In this document: piece after piece, positions 50,735 through 58,822 of the stretch
Layout of the letters: each line of letters opens with the position of its first letter
Numbering within the stretch: position 1 is the stretch's first letter
DNA from: Rickettsia rhipicephali str. 3-7-female6-CWPP
GTDB lineage: Bacteria; Pseudomonadota; Alphaproteobacteria; Rickettsiales; Rickettsiaceae
Direction: 5' to 3'
Assembly: GCF_000284075.1 (NCBI RefSeq)
Contig: NC_017042.1
Location: 1 to 64,000 of the forward strand
Length of the DNA: 64,000 nucleotides
Notes under the pieces: model-generated
Told to the model about the DNA's origin: nothing
What the model saw: the letters and a program-made list of their open reading frames with translations, nothing else
The model's database searches: none
Program-made: the position numbers and the translations under genes

Positions 50735-50849
50735 GTCATTCCTGCGAGAGCGGGAATCCAGTAAAAAATGGTAAAAATAAAAAAAATCATATAAAAATTT
50801 AGTATATAATTTGTTTAGAAAGATGGATTCCTGCTTTCGTAGGAATGAC
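50735..50849. repeat. Dispersed palindromic element (gtcattcctgc family)
   Basis: gtcattcctgcgagagcgg at the left, ctgctttcgtaggaatgac at the right, with inner gggaatccag / tggattcctg arms around an AT-rich centre. It lies between the antitoxin remnant and the beta-lactamase-like pseudogene. Confidence 0.8.
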
Positions 50850-50877
50850 ATATAGAATCAATAAATAATATCGCCAT

Positions 50878-51771
50878 ATGAATAAAAAGCTTATCCTATT
50901 TTTTAGTATAATGTTACTATTATCACATCGTACAGTTTTGGTACAGACACGAGTAGAATTACCGTAAAAACTAAAAAGCTTGAATTGCAAAAAGACGAAT
51001 TACAAGGAGGAGCAATTACAATTCTATACAAAGGTGAAGTTATTTATAAAACAACGTTTGGAAATCAGAAAGGTAATAGTGGAGTTATTACGGATAAAAC
51101 TTTATTTCCTTTAGCATCGGTTTCAAAAGCTGTTTCAGCAACGGCAATTGCATTAATGGTAGATCAAGAAAGTTTAGATTTTGACGAAAAGTTCAAATTA
51201 CCATACCTAAAAAATGCTATTAGTCTTAATAATATTTTAAGCCATACAACAGGTTATCAATTCTCAGGAAATATTGAAATTGAGCAAGTAATGAATCGCT
51301 CAAAGCTTTTAACGTTGCTAAAAAAACAACAAGCTAGTTGTAAACCCGGGCAATGCTATATAAGTATAGTAACATCGTTTTTAGTTTACTTGAAGAAGCT
51401 TTAAATTGTAAAAAATCAAGTTTAAATGCTGCAATAGATAATTTGCGTACAACGCTTAAAACGCAAGATATACAAATATTACCGCTGTATAAAATAGTAA
51501 AATCAAACAAAGATGTTTTTGGATTTAAATGGCAACCGATTTGGTCTATTGATCAAAAAATGATTGAGTCATATTATGCTCTTGGATGGCGTATTCTTAA
51601 AGTAAAAGGACGCTCAAGGATTTAATTTTTCACTCAGGCTATATTAACGGTATTAATTCTTTTATTGGCTTTATACCGTCAGAAGAACTTGGAATTATTA
51701 TTCTAGTGAACCAAAAAGGTAGTTTTCCACTTAAAAATGGGCTGGGACTTTGGTTTGATTATATAGATTAA
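50878..51771 (+). pseudogene. Serine beta-lactamase-like (class C / penicillin-binding) pseudogene
   Basis: ATG 50878 opens a signal-peptide-like start (MNKKLILFFSIMLLLSH) that soon ends. The next frame reads GGAITILYKGEVIYKTTFGNQ, PLASVSKAVSATAIALM with the SxxK catalytic motif, and NILSHTTGYQFSG. After a frameshift near 51355, YSNIVFSLLEEAL supplies the YxN motif. After another near 51620, LIFHSGYINGINSFIGFIP supplies the HxG equivalent of KTG. All three active-site motifs survive, but at least three frameshifts separate them. Rickettsial AmpC-like proteins are the likely ancestor. Confidence 0.85.
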
Positions 51772-51830
51772 AATTATATACTCAGATAGAACTTCGTATA
51801 CCTATTTTTTATTTACTTGTAGTATATTAT

Positions 51831-52526
51831 ATGAATAAAAAACTCATAAAACTTATTTTTATCATTTGCAGCACCGTAATTGTAACCGGTTTATTATACA
51901 AATATATCAATCAACATTATCCAAAATTTTTTAAAGCACCACAAAATATAGGGAGTTTTTGTGCGTCATTATTAATATTATTTAGTATAATTTACAGTAC
52001 TATTAGCCAAAATGAAATACGCAGATTTTGTTTGCAATTAGCAATGTGGGCAGCAATTTTCTTAGTTATAATAACCGGTTATGCTTTTAGGTTTGAGCTG
52101 AACTACGCTTATCATAGAGTAATGTCTGCTTTAATTCCATCATATAAATGGTCTACTGAAGTCGGAGAAATTATTATAGCCCGTAGCAGAGACGGGCATT
52201 TTTATATCAATGCTTTTGTAAATAACGTTAAAATAAAATTTATGGTAGATACAGGGGCAAGTGATATAGCTTTAACTAAAGAAGATGCTCAAAAATTAGG
52301 CTTTGACTTAACTAAATTAAAATATACTAGAACTTATCTAACAGCTAACGGCGAAAATAAAGCCGCTCCTATAACCTTAAATAGTGTAGTAATCGGTACG
52401 GCATTTAAGAACATCAAAGGACATGTAGGTCTTGGTGACCTTGATATTTCGCTTCTTGGTATGTCGCTACTTGAGCGTTTCAAAGGTTTCAGGATTGATA
52501 AGGATTTATTGATCTTGAATTATTAG
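51831..52526 (+). CDS. Retropepsin-like membrane aspartic protease (APRc ortholog)
   Basis: A 231-residue single-domain aspartic protease. Three hydrophobic segments span about residues 5-23, 40-58 and 67-85. The soluble domain has the catalytic motif VDTGAS with the active aspartate at position 140, then ALTKEDAQKLGFDL, and GLGDLDISLLGMSLLERF near the end. Length and active-site position agree with R. conorii APRc, a retropepsin-like protease reported to process surface autotransporters. The family (TIGR02281 type) works as a dimer. It is intact between broken genes. Confidence 0.93.
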   Translation: MNKKLIKLIFIICSTVIVTGLLYKYINQHYPKFFKAPQNIGSFCASLLILFSIIYSTISQNEIRRFCLQLAMWAAIFLVIITGYAFRFELNYAYHRVMSALIPSYKWSTEVGEIIIARSRDGHFYINAFVNNVKIKFMVDTGASDIALTKEDAQKLGFDLTKLKYTRTYLTANGENKAAPITLNSVVIGTAFKNIKGHVGLGDLDISLLGMSLLERFKGFRIDKDLLILNY

Positions 52527-52777
52527 ACTTCCTGCATAACTTGCTTCTAAAGGCAATTTGTACGTCGATCCTAATCCCTAATCTTCACGTATGTCTATAT
52601 ATGCTGCAGCGGCAAGTGCTTCCGTGTATCCTTTAAATTCCTCTCTATAAACTGCTTTGGAAAGATGTCTATTTTTTACAAATTTCCTTTTTATTAAGAA
52701 ATAGTTAAATTATTAATTATTTCTTGACCTTTATATCAAAAAGTGCTAACATGCCTTTTTTAAATAAAAGGGGTTTT
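52527..52777. promoter_or_regulatory. Intergenic remnant and strong promoter-like sequence
   Basis: The first 150 bases on the minus strand hold a protein-like scrap (AVYREEFKGYTEALAAAAYIDIRED) of unknown origin. Near the end is TTGACC at 52724-52729, a 17-base spacer and TAACAT at 52747-52752, the best consensus promoter seen in the window. It points to the plus strand. Confidence 0.55.
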
Positions 52778-52840
52778 ATGTATAAATCTAAATATGACGA
52801 AAACGATTTCAAAATCAATTTGTTTAATGCTATTTTGTGA
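52778..52840 (+). CDS. Tiny leftover ORF behind a strong promoter
   Basis: A 20-residue frame beginning MYKSKYDENDFK with AAAAGGGG directly upstream as ribosome site and a consensus-like promoter at 52724-52752. It stops at 52840, and a palindromic element begins about 70 bases further on. It looks like the 5' end of a truncated gene that kept its expression signals. A real small protein cannot be excluded. Confidence 0.35.
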   Translation: MYKSKYDENDFKINLFNAIL

Positions 52841-52907
52841 ATAAATATGGATACCAAATCGTCATGAGCTAAGCGACTAAAGATGTTGTTGCGTGGAGCA
52901 GTTTTTC

Positions 52908-53004
52908 CGTCATTGCGAGGAAATTTACAATAGTAAATTGACGAAGCAATCTTGGGAAGAATTCCTGAGATTGCCACTCTCACTAACGTTCGCGTGCAAT
53001 GACG
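52908..53004. repeat. Dispersed palindromic element (cgtcattgcgag family)
   Basis: Bounded by cgtcattgcgaggaa and cgtgcaatgacg, with internal gaagcaatcttggga and cctgagattgccac. Directly upstream (52860-52890) lies an inverted copy of the tcatgagctaagcgac repeat also seen at 16820 and 17222. Confidence 0.8.
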
Positions 53005-53053
53005 ACTTGTATCCACTCAACACGACCTTTGCAAGAATGACATAAGAGCCGTG

Positions 53054-53377
53054 TTAAAAAGGCATTTTAAAGCCTGGTGGTAAGCTCATACCGTTTAAGG
53101 CTCCTGATAAAGAATTTTGAGAATCTTCATCACATTTTTGTTTAGCATCATTAAAGGCAACTTTAATTAAGTCCTCAAGCATTTCTTTTTCTTCTGCTTT
53201 TAATAAAGATTCATCAATTGAAATCTTTTCAACTTCGCCTTTACCGGTTGCAATAACCTCAACAAGTCTGCCGCCGGCTTTACCGGTATATCTTGCATTT
53301 GCCATTTGCTCTTGAGCTTCTTGCATTTTCTTTTGCATTGATTGGGCTTGCTTTAAAAACTGATTAAAATTTACCAT
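53054..53377 (-). CDS. ebfC: Nucleoid-associated protein EbfC/YbaB
   Basis: A 107-residue YbaB-family DNA-binding protein. A coiled N-terminal helix (FLKQAQSMQKKMQEAQEQM) precedes GKAGGRLVEVIATGKGEVEKISID and EDLIKVAFNDAKQKC, the family core. It usually sits next to dnaX (and recR), as here: it starts 20 bases after dnaX. Confidence 0.95.
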   Translation of the reverse strand: MVNFNQFLKQAQSMQKKMQEAQEQMANARYTGKAGGRLVEVIATGKGEVEKISIDESLLKAEEKEMLEDLIKVAFNDAKQKCDEDSQNSLSGALNGMSLPPGFKMPF

Positions 53378-53396
53378 AATTCTATCCTATATATTT

Positions 53397-54926
53397 TTAG
53401 CTTTTAAGTAAAATATCCGAAATTGTTATATTTGGGAAATGTTTTTTAATTAAACCAAAATCGTTACTTGCTTCAATCTTACCAATTAACTGATTCTTTA
53501 AGGTTTGCTTGTTCTGCTCTTTTATTATTACTATCTCAAACTTTTCATTAGTAAAAACAGCTAACAAATCTTCTATTTGTTTTTTTATTTTGCTTGTAAC
53601 TTCAAGACTTACGAACTCTAATCTATTATTACTGAGATTTTTAAGTTCCGTATGATTGAGCAGGAAATAATATATATCTATCTCATTATTTTTATATAAA
53701 TATTCAAGAAAATCTACAATTTCAAATTTTTTTTTTATTTCCGGATTAATTGATTGATTTAAATTTTGATTATTACCGTCAAAATCTGTAAGCAAGGGTA
53801 GCGACGTCGAATATATAGATTTTATAACTAACATTTCCGTTTCTGTTAGTTGGTTATAGGAAATTTTTATTTCCCCTACTCCCTTATTATATATTTGCCA
53901 TAAAATTGATAAGTGCGGCAAGCTGGTTTTATCTAATATGCTTTTAGTTCTATCATTAAATGATTCATATATAGGCAAACTATAATTAGGTAACATTTTT
54001 ACTTTATTAAGATAAGCAATAAAATCTGATGCCGATTCTATAAAAATCTCAAGATTAACCGAAGAACCGTAAAGTTTATTTATTAAATTTATAGCTTTTT
54101 CCGTCTCTCTGTGGATAATACATTCGACAAATTCTATTATAACCGAACTATCGACAAGCCCAAGCATTTGATTAATTACTTGAGGACTAATTATATTGTC
54201 AGATTTCGCCAACATACTAGCTGCTTGATCTAAAATAGAGACTGCATCACGTGCCGACCCTTCCGATTTGTAAGCTATAATTCTTAATGCTTCTATATCG
54301 GTTTTTAAATTTTCTTGCTTAGTTATATATTCAAGTAGCTTAAAAATCTCTTCAAAACTCAACCGCCTTAAATCATAACGTTGACATCTTGAGATAATAG
54401 TTGCAGGTATCTTTTGTACTTCCGTCGTTGCAAGGATAAATATTATATGAGGTGGTGGTTCTTCCAGTGTCTTAAGAAGTGCATTAAATGCCCCTTTAGA
54501 GAGCATATGCACCTCATCAATAATGAAGATTTTATGCTTACCTTGTAGGGGCTTATACTCGGCGGATTCTATAATTCTACGTATGTCATCTACGCTAGTT
54601 TTACTTGCCGCATCAATTTCGATTATATCAGGGTGATTATAATTATTAAAGCTGATGCAATTCGTACATTCCTCGCATGTTTTAATAGTCGTATTTTCGG
54701 TAATTAAAGCAGAACAGTTTACGGCTTTAGCAATAATTCGGGCGGAAGTAGTTTTACCGACTCCTCTAATACCTGTTAAAAGATAGCCTCCGGCTAGCCT
54801 ATCGTTTAAAATAGTATAGCTTAAAACTTTGACTAATACCTCTTGCCCCTGAAGCTCGGCAAAGTTACTAGGACGATATTTCCTTGCAAAAGGAATATAT
54901 TGATTTGATGAATTTATATCTAGCAC
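53397..54926 (-). CDS. dnaX: DNA polymerase III tau/gamma subunit
   Basis: A 509-residue clamp-loader ATPase. Walker A is GIRGVGKTT (52-60). The zinc module follows (Cys in VNCSA and CEECTNC). Walker B with DEVH is in IFIIDEVHML, sensor 1 in LATTEVQKIP and the arginine finger in SRCQRYDLRR. The C-terminal tau part is shorter than in E. coli. A run of ten A's (coding strand) at 53727-53736, near residue 398, could allow slippage to a shorter gamma form. Confidence 0.97.
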   Translation of the reverse strand: MLDINSSNQYIPFARKYRPSNFAELQGQEVLVKVLSYTILNDRLAGGYLLTGIRGVGKTTSARIIAKAVNCSALITENTTIKTCEECTNCISFNNYNHPDIIEIDAASKTSVDDIRRIIESAEYKPLQGKHKIFIIDEVHMLSKGAFNALLKTLEEPPPHIIFILATTEVQKIPATIISRCQRYDLRRLSFEEIFKLLEYITKQENLKTDIEALRIIAYKSEGSARDAVSILDQAASMLAKSDNIISPQVINQMLGLVDSSVIIEFVECIIHRETEKAINLINKLYGSSVNLEIFIESASDFIAYLNKVKMLPNYSLPIYESFNDRTKSILDKTSLPHLSILWQIYNKGVGEIKISYNQLTETEMLVIKSIYSTSLPLLTDFDGNNQNLNQSINPEIKKKFEIVDFLEYLYKNNEIDIYYFLLNHTELKNLSNNRLEFVSLEVTSKIKKQIEDLLAVFTNEKFEIVIIKEQNKQTLKNQLIGKIEASNDFGLIKKHFPNITISDILLKS

Positions 54927-54987
54927 GATAGTTATAAGACTTTTTATGTCATTTTAGCAAAAAACTGGCTTTATTGCATGGTTCTCT

Positions 54988-55017
54988 ATGTCATTCCCGC
55001 TTTCGCGGGAATGACAT
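54988..55017. repeat. Short perfect hairpin (gtcattcccgc family)
   Basis: atgtcattcccgc, loop tttc, gcgggaatgacat: a perfect 13-bp stem between the SRP RNA gene and dnaX on the minus strand. It could terminate the SRP RNA transcript. Confidence 0.85.
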
Positions 55018-55062
55018 AAAACGAGCCGCCTTGCTGTAGAAATGACATCAAAATTAGAATAA

Positions 55063-55147
55063 TGCTAGTAATGACCCATCGAATCCCTCTCTGGCTGCTT
55101 CCTTTCAGACCTGACCGACTAAACAGGTACAATGCCCACTACTAGCA
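55063..55147 (-). ncRNA. ffs: Signal recognition particle RNA (4.5S type)
   Basis: The minus strand carries the universally conserved SRP core ggtcaggtctgaaaggaagc followed by agcc. The ends pair: tgctagtagtgggc at the 5' side with the 3' side tcattactagca. Size and a single long hairpin fit the bacterial small SRP RNA that binds Ffh. The gene order ffs-dnaX-ebfC on one strand matches an old bacterial arrangement. Confidence 0.93.
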
Positions 55148-55170
55148 TAATTAACATAACCTGTTTATTT

Positions 55171-55809
55171 TCAAGAAACAATATATTTTTTTTCTATTTC
55201 CGATTTTGTTAATCTTTCAGGAGGACCGAATATTTCAGGGGTTTTTAATTTAAACAAATCATCGGAAAATTTTTGTACTTTAGCTATTTTATCAAAAGTA
55301 ATAGTGACTATATTATTATCTTCAAATATTTTTAATGCTTCAATTTGTTGAGTAGCTTTATTAAAAGTAATTTCGCTACGTTTTTCCGTTAGAGTATGAT
55401 AGATAGTAATTTTAGAAATATTTCTTTCGTTAATTACCGATTCAAAAATAAAATCCTTGTCAAAATGCTCATTATCTTCTAATAAAAAATTAAATGTATT
55501 TTCGCTTCTATTAATACGGCTTACTTGCTCCATATCATAATCATACATCGATACGAAATTTTTAGTACCTATTATAACTAAAGGGAAAGGAGGATAATAA
55601 TTATATCTAAAATTATAAGGTTTATGGATCAGTAATTTTCCTTTAACTATTTTACTGTACGAATCTTCTTGAGTAAAATCTATCGCAACCGATTTTATCG
55701 TACGTAGATAAGTTTTTAGCTCCGAAATAGCTGTTTTATCATCTGCCCCAAATGCCAAGCTTGAATTCACAAAAAGATAAATAATGATTAGAAAAAATAT
55801 TTTTTTCAT
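55171..55809 (-). CDS. lolA: Outer-membrane lipoprotein carrier LolA
   Basis: A 212-residue periplasmic chaperone that shuttles lipoproteins from LolCDE to the outer membrane. A signal peptide ends near residue 21 (NSSLAFGA). The family core shows YLRTIKSVAIDFTQEDSYSKIVKGKLLIHKPYNFRYNYYPP style text and a late IFGPPERLTK. It would serve the 17 kDa antigen and other lipoproteins here. Confidence 0.9.
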   Translation of the reverse strand: MKKIFFLIIIYLFVNSSLAFGADDKTAISELKTYLRTIKSVAIDFTQEDSYSKIVKGKLLIHKPYNFRYNYYPPFPLVIIGTKNFVSMYDYDMEQVSRINRSENTFNFLLEDNEHFDKDFIFESVINERNISKITIYHTLTEKRSEITFNKATQQIEALKIFEDNNIVTITFDKIAKVQKFSDDLFKLKTPEIFGPPERLTKSEIEKKYIVS

Positions 55810-55884
55810 TTTTGTTGTTTTATATTTTAAATTATGTTTAAAATACCTTATGTATTCAGTTAATGCAAAATATAATTAGTATTT

Positions 55885-57009
55885 ATGAAAATCGTTGCTT
55901 TAAAAGAAAAAGCCAAGCATGAAACACGAGCCGTTATAACGCCTGAAGTAGCAGGATTGCTAGTCAAAAAAGGCTATGCGGTTACGGTAGAAAAAGATAT
56001 AGGGTTTCATGCCGGTTTTCTTGATGAAGAATATGTTGCTCTAGGTGCTAAAATATCTTCGGTACCACTCGAAATTATTTCTGATGCTGATATTATATTA
56101 AAGGTGCAACCTTCATCCGTTACGGATAAATATAGTGAGCTTGAATTTGCAAAAAAAGGAGCAATTATTGTAGGATTATTATCGCCTTATTTAAATCATG
56201 AATATATAAAAGCGGCAGCTAAAAAAAACCTTACGACTTTTGCTATGGAGTTTGTGCCGAGAATTACTAAAGCTCAAAATATGGACGCTTTATCTTCTCA
56301 AAGTAACTTAGTAGGCTATAGAGCGGTAATTGAAGCAAGCTATCATTACACAAGGGCTTTTCCTATGATGATGACGGCAGCAGGGACGATTTCACCGTGT
56401 AAAACTTTAGTGCTTGGTATCGGTGTTGCCGGTCTTCAAGCTATTGCAACGGCAAAAAGGCTTGGTAGCATTGTTGCAGGATATGATGTAAGAGCTGCTA
56501 CCAAAGAGCAGGTAGAAAGCTTAGGAGCTAAGTTTGTTTCACCGGAATTACAGGAGGATTTACAAGATAAATCAGGCTATGCTCACGAGAGTTCGGAAGA
56601 TTATAAAGCTAAACAAGAAGAGTTTTTAGCAAAAATTATTAAAGGATATGATATAGTTATTACTACTGCACAAATTCCGGGAAAAAAAGCACCTCTGCTT
56701 GTTACGGAAAAAATGCTAGAATCTATGAAGCGCGGCTCAGTGATTGTTGATATAGCGACTAGTACAGGCGGGAACGTGGAAGGTTCAGAACCGGATAAGA
56801 TCGTTACTAAGCACGGAGTTACCATAATAGGTGTATCAAACCTTGCTACTAAAATTGCTACCGACAGCTCAAAATTATATGCTAAGAATTTGTATAATTT
56901 TCTAACCTATGCATTGCAAGACGGTAAGTTTAATATGAATGATGCGTTAGTACGTGAGATGTTGATTACTAAAGACGGAAAAATTGTGAGTGAGAAATTA
57001 AATATATGA
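55885..57009 (+). CDS. pntA: NAD(P) transhydrogenase subunit alpha part 1
   Basis: A 374-residue soluble NAD(H)-binding domain I of the proton-translocating transhydrogenase. It starts [21 protein letters not shown], has [20 protein letters not shown] and the Rossmann signature [19 protein letters not shown], then [19 protein letters not shown]. It overlaps part 2 by 4 bases (ATGA). The beta subunit pntB is not next to it, so the complex is encoded at two places. Confidence 0.95.
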   Translation: MKIVALKEKAKHETRAVITPEVAGLLVKKGYAVTVEKDIGFHAGFLDEEYVALGAKISSVPLEIISDADIILKVQPSSVTDKYSELEFAKKGAIIVGLLSPYLNHEYIKAAAKKNLTTFAMEFVPRITKAQNMDALSSQSNLVGYRAVIEASYHYTRAFPMMMTAAGTISPCKTLVLGIGVAGLQAIATAKRLGSIVAGYDVRAATKEQVESLGAKFVSPELQEDLQDKSGYAHESSEDYKAKQEEFLAKIIKGYDIVITTAQIPGKKAPLLVTEKMLESMKRGSVIVDIATSTGGNVEGSEPDKIVTKHGVTIIGVSNLATKIATDSSKLYAKNLYNFLTYALQDGKFNMNDALVREMLITKDGKIVSEKLNI

Positions 57010-57404
57010 ATCAATTACCGACGATGGCTAAACAGGCTGCTGAAATTGCCCATAACACCCAAGAATTATCAGATAAATTAAAAGATTTGGTAATAGATAC
57101 TAGTTGGCAAACAAACACAAGTACTATAGATCCGCTAGTATTTGCTATAACTATTTTTGTATTAGCTTCTTTTGTGGGCTATTATGTTGTGTGGAAAGTA
57201 ACTCCTGCACTCCATACTCCGCTTATGTCTATTACTAACGCTATTTCAGGTATTATAGTTCTTAGTTCTATGATTGCTGCAAGTAGTTCTGCTTTTGGGT
57301 TTCCCAGTCTACTAGGGTATTTTGCAACGTTGCTTGCTTCTATAAATATCTTCGGCGGGTTTATAGTAACAAAAAGAATGCTCGAGATGTTTAAGAAGAA
57401 GTAA
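57006..57404 (+). CDS. pntA2: NAD(P) transhydrogenase subunit alpha part 2
   Basis: A 132-residue membrane part of the alpha subunit with three hydrophobic segments. The signature [17 protein letters not shown] (about residues 73-89) and [17 protein letters not shown] at the C-terminus are diagnostic. The split alpha layout with separate parts 1 and 2 is standard for alphaproteobacteria. It is convergent to greA. Confidence 0.94.
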   Translation: MNQLPTMAKQAAEIAHNTQELSDKLKDLVIDTSWQTNTSTIDPLVFAITIFVLASFVGYYVVWKVTPALHTPLMSITNAISGIIVLSSMIAASSSAFGFPSLLGYFATLLASINIFGGFIVTKRMLEMFKKK

Positions 57405-57440
57405 TTAATAATGTCATACCTGCGTTGTTGATACCCAAAT

Positions 57441-57519
57441 CGTCATTGCGAGGAGCAGGGGTTGTTGCATGGGTCGAAAAACCTACTCGATGTCGTTCCC
57501 GCGTAGGCGGGAATGACAT
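57441..57519. repeat. Repeat pieces between convergent pntA2 and greA
   Basis: A partial cgtcattgcgaggag element at 57441 is followed by a near-perfect hairpin: atgtcgttcccgc, loop gtag, gcgggaatgacat (57490-57519). It sits between two gene ends and may serve as a two-way terminator. Confidence 0.75.
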
Positions 57520-57562
57520 AACAAGTCATACGGTTAACGTTTACAGTGACAAAAAAATCAAA

Positions 57563-58051
57563 TTAAAGTTCTAGTTCTTTATATTCAACGGTAACTACTT
57601 CGTATGATTTAGATCCTTTCGGTGTTGTAACTTCTACAAAATCACCTACCGATTTTCCAATCAAAGCTTTTGCTATAGGAGAAGCGATTGAAACTCTTTT
57701 TCTAGTTATATCGGCTTCATATTCTCCTACAATAATATATGTTACTTTTTCTTCAGTATCGTCGTCGATCAAAGTAACCGTAGCCCCGAATTTTATGTTA
57801 TCTCCCGATAATTTACCAATGTCAATAATTTCCGCTCTTGCCGTCATATCTTCAAGCTCTTTAATACGCCCTTCTATAAATGCTTGTTTCTCACGTGCCG
57901 CTTCATATTCCGCATTCTCGGATAAATCGCCGTGTTCTCGTGCTTCGGCTATATCTTCACTAATTTTTTTACGTTCTACATGTTTTAAATGTTTAAGCTC
58001 GTGTTCTAATTTTTCAAAACCTTTAGCGGTGATAGGAAATTTTATATTCAT
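57563..58051 (-). CDS. greA: Transcription elongation factor GreA
   Basis: A 162-residue factor that rescues backtracked RNA polymerase by stimulating transcript cleavage. The coiled-coil carries [42 protein letters not shown] with the acidic tip, and the C-terminal FKBP-like domain ends [17 protein letters not shown]. The open frame runs up to 58141, but ATG 58051 ([11 protein letters not shown]) is the family start. Confidence 0.96.
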   Translation of the reverse strand: MNIKFPITAKGFEKLEHELKHLKHVERKKISEDIAEAREHGDLSENAEYEAAREKQAFIEGRIKELEDMTARAEIIDIGKLSGDNIKFGATVTLIDDDTEEKVTYIIVGEYEADITRKRVSIASPIAKALIGKSVGDFVEVTTPKGSKSYEVVTVEYKELEL

Positions 58052-58200
58052 AATTATATTGTATAGATTTAGTAATTTTAGTATACTATTTTCAATAATA
58101 TAGATTTCAGCAAGTATATTTGTAATAGTGAAATTTGTCAAATAAGCCTTTTTAATTATTTGGCATTCTCATATAACAATAGCAACAAATTAGTAATCTT

Positions 58201-58818
58201 ATGGCAATTAAAGATTTTGACTTTGAGAAAAAGCGTAAAATTTTCCACCTATCGGCTATAATATTTCCGCTGCTTTATTTATTTATTCCAAGAACCGCTA
58301 TTACGTTATTATTATTATTTATAATAACGGCTATTACATTATATTTAGATGTATCACGTCATAATAATGCAAAAATTAGCGAATTTGTAACTAGATTTTT
58401 TTCAAAAGTTATAAGGCTTGAAGAAAATAACGGTTCTTTTGCTTTAAGCGGCGTTAGCTTTATGATGCTCGGTTTTTTCTTAACTGCTCTTCTTTTTCCT
58501 AAAAATTTAGTGATTTGTTCGTGGTTGATTTTAATTATTTCAGATTGTTTAGCGGCTCTTGTCGGCGTTAAAATAGGAAATAGCTTAGGTAACGGTAAAT
58601 CTATAGCCGGTTCTATTACCTTTTTAGCTTCTGCAATTTTTATAAGTATATTAGTGTATTTCTATTTAGGATATAATACAAGTTTTATTATTATAATTAT
58701 AAGTTGCATAGGGGCTACAGTAGCTGAATTTTATTCAAAAGATTTAAGAATTAACGATAATTTGTCTATACCGCTTTCTTATTGTCTTTCTACAGCTATT
58801 CTTTCCTACATATTGTAA
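58201..58818 (+). CDS. Dolichol kinase / cytidylyltransferase-like membrane protein
   Basis: A 205-residue integral membrane protein with about six helices. KRKIFHLSAIIFPLLYLF at the N-terminus and SDCLAALVGVKIGN plus GKSIAGSITF are the marks of the SEC59/DUF46 dolichol kinase and phosphatidate cytidylyltransferase superfamily. A polyprenol or lipid kinase role is likely but the substrate is unknown. It ends 4 bases before dnaG and probably shares its transcript. Confidence 0.85.
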   Translation: MAIKDFDFEKKRKIFHLSAIIFPLLYLFIPRTAITLLLLFIITAITLYLDVSRHNNAKISEFVTRFFSKVIRLEENNGSFALSGVSFMMLGFFLTALLFPKNLVICSWLILIISDCLAALVGVKIGNSLGNGKSIAGSITFLASAIFISILVYFYLGYNTSFIIIIISCIGATVAEFYSKDLRINDNLSIPLSYCLSTAILSYIL

Positions 58819-58822
58819 TATA

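Noticed and set aside
52717-53016. Minus-strand ORF near ebfC
   Set aside because: Made of repeat elements and AT-rich spacer; no start signals or family resemblance.
58052-58141. Upstream extension of greA to 58141
   Set aside because: The added residues are AT-rich intergenic translation; GreA starts at [11 protein letters not shown].
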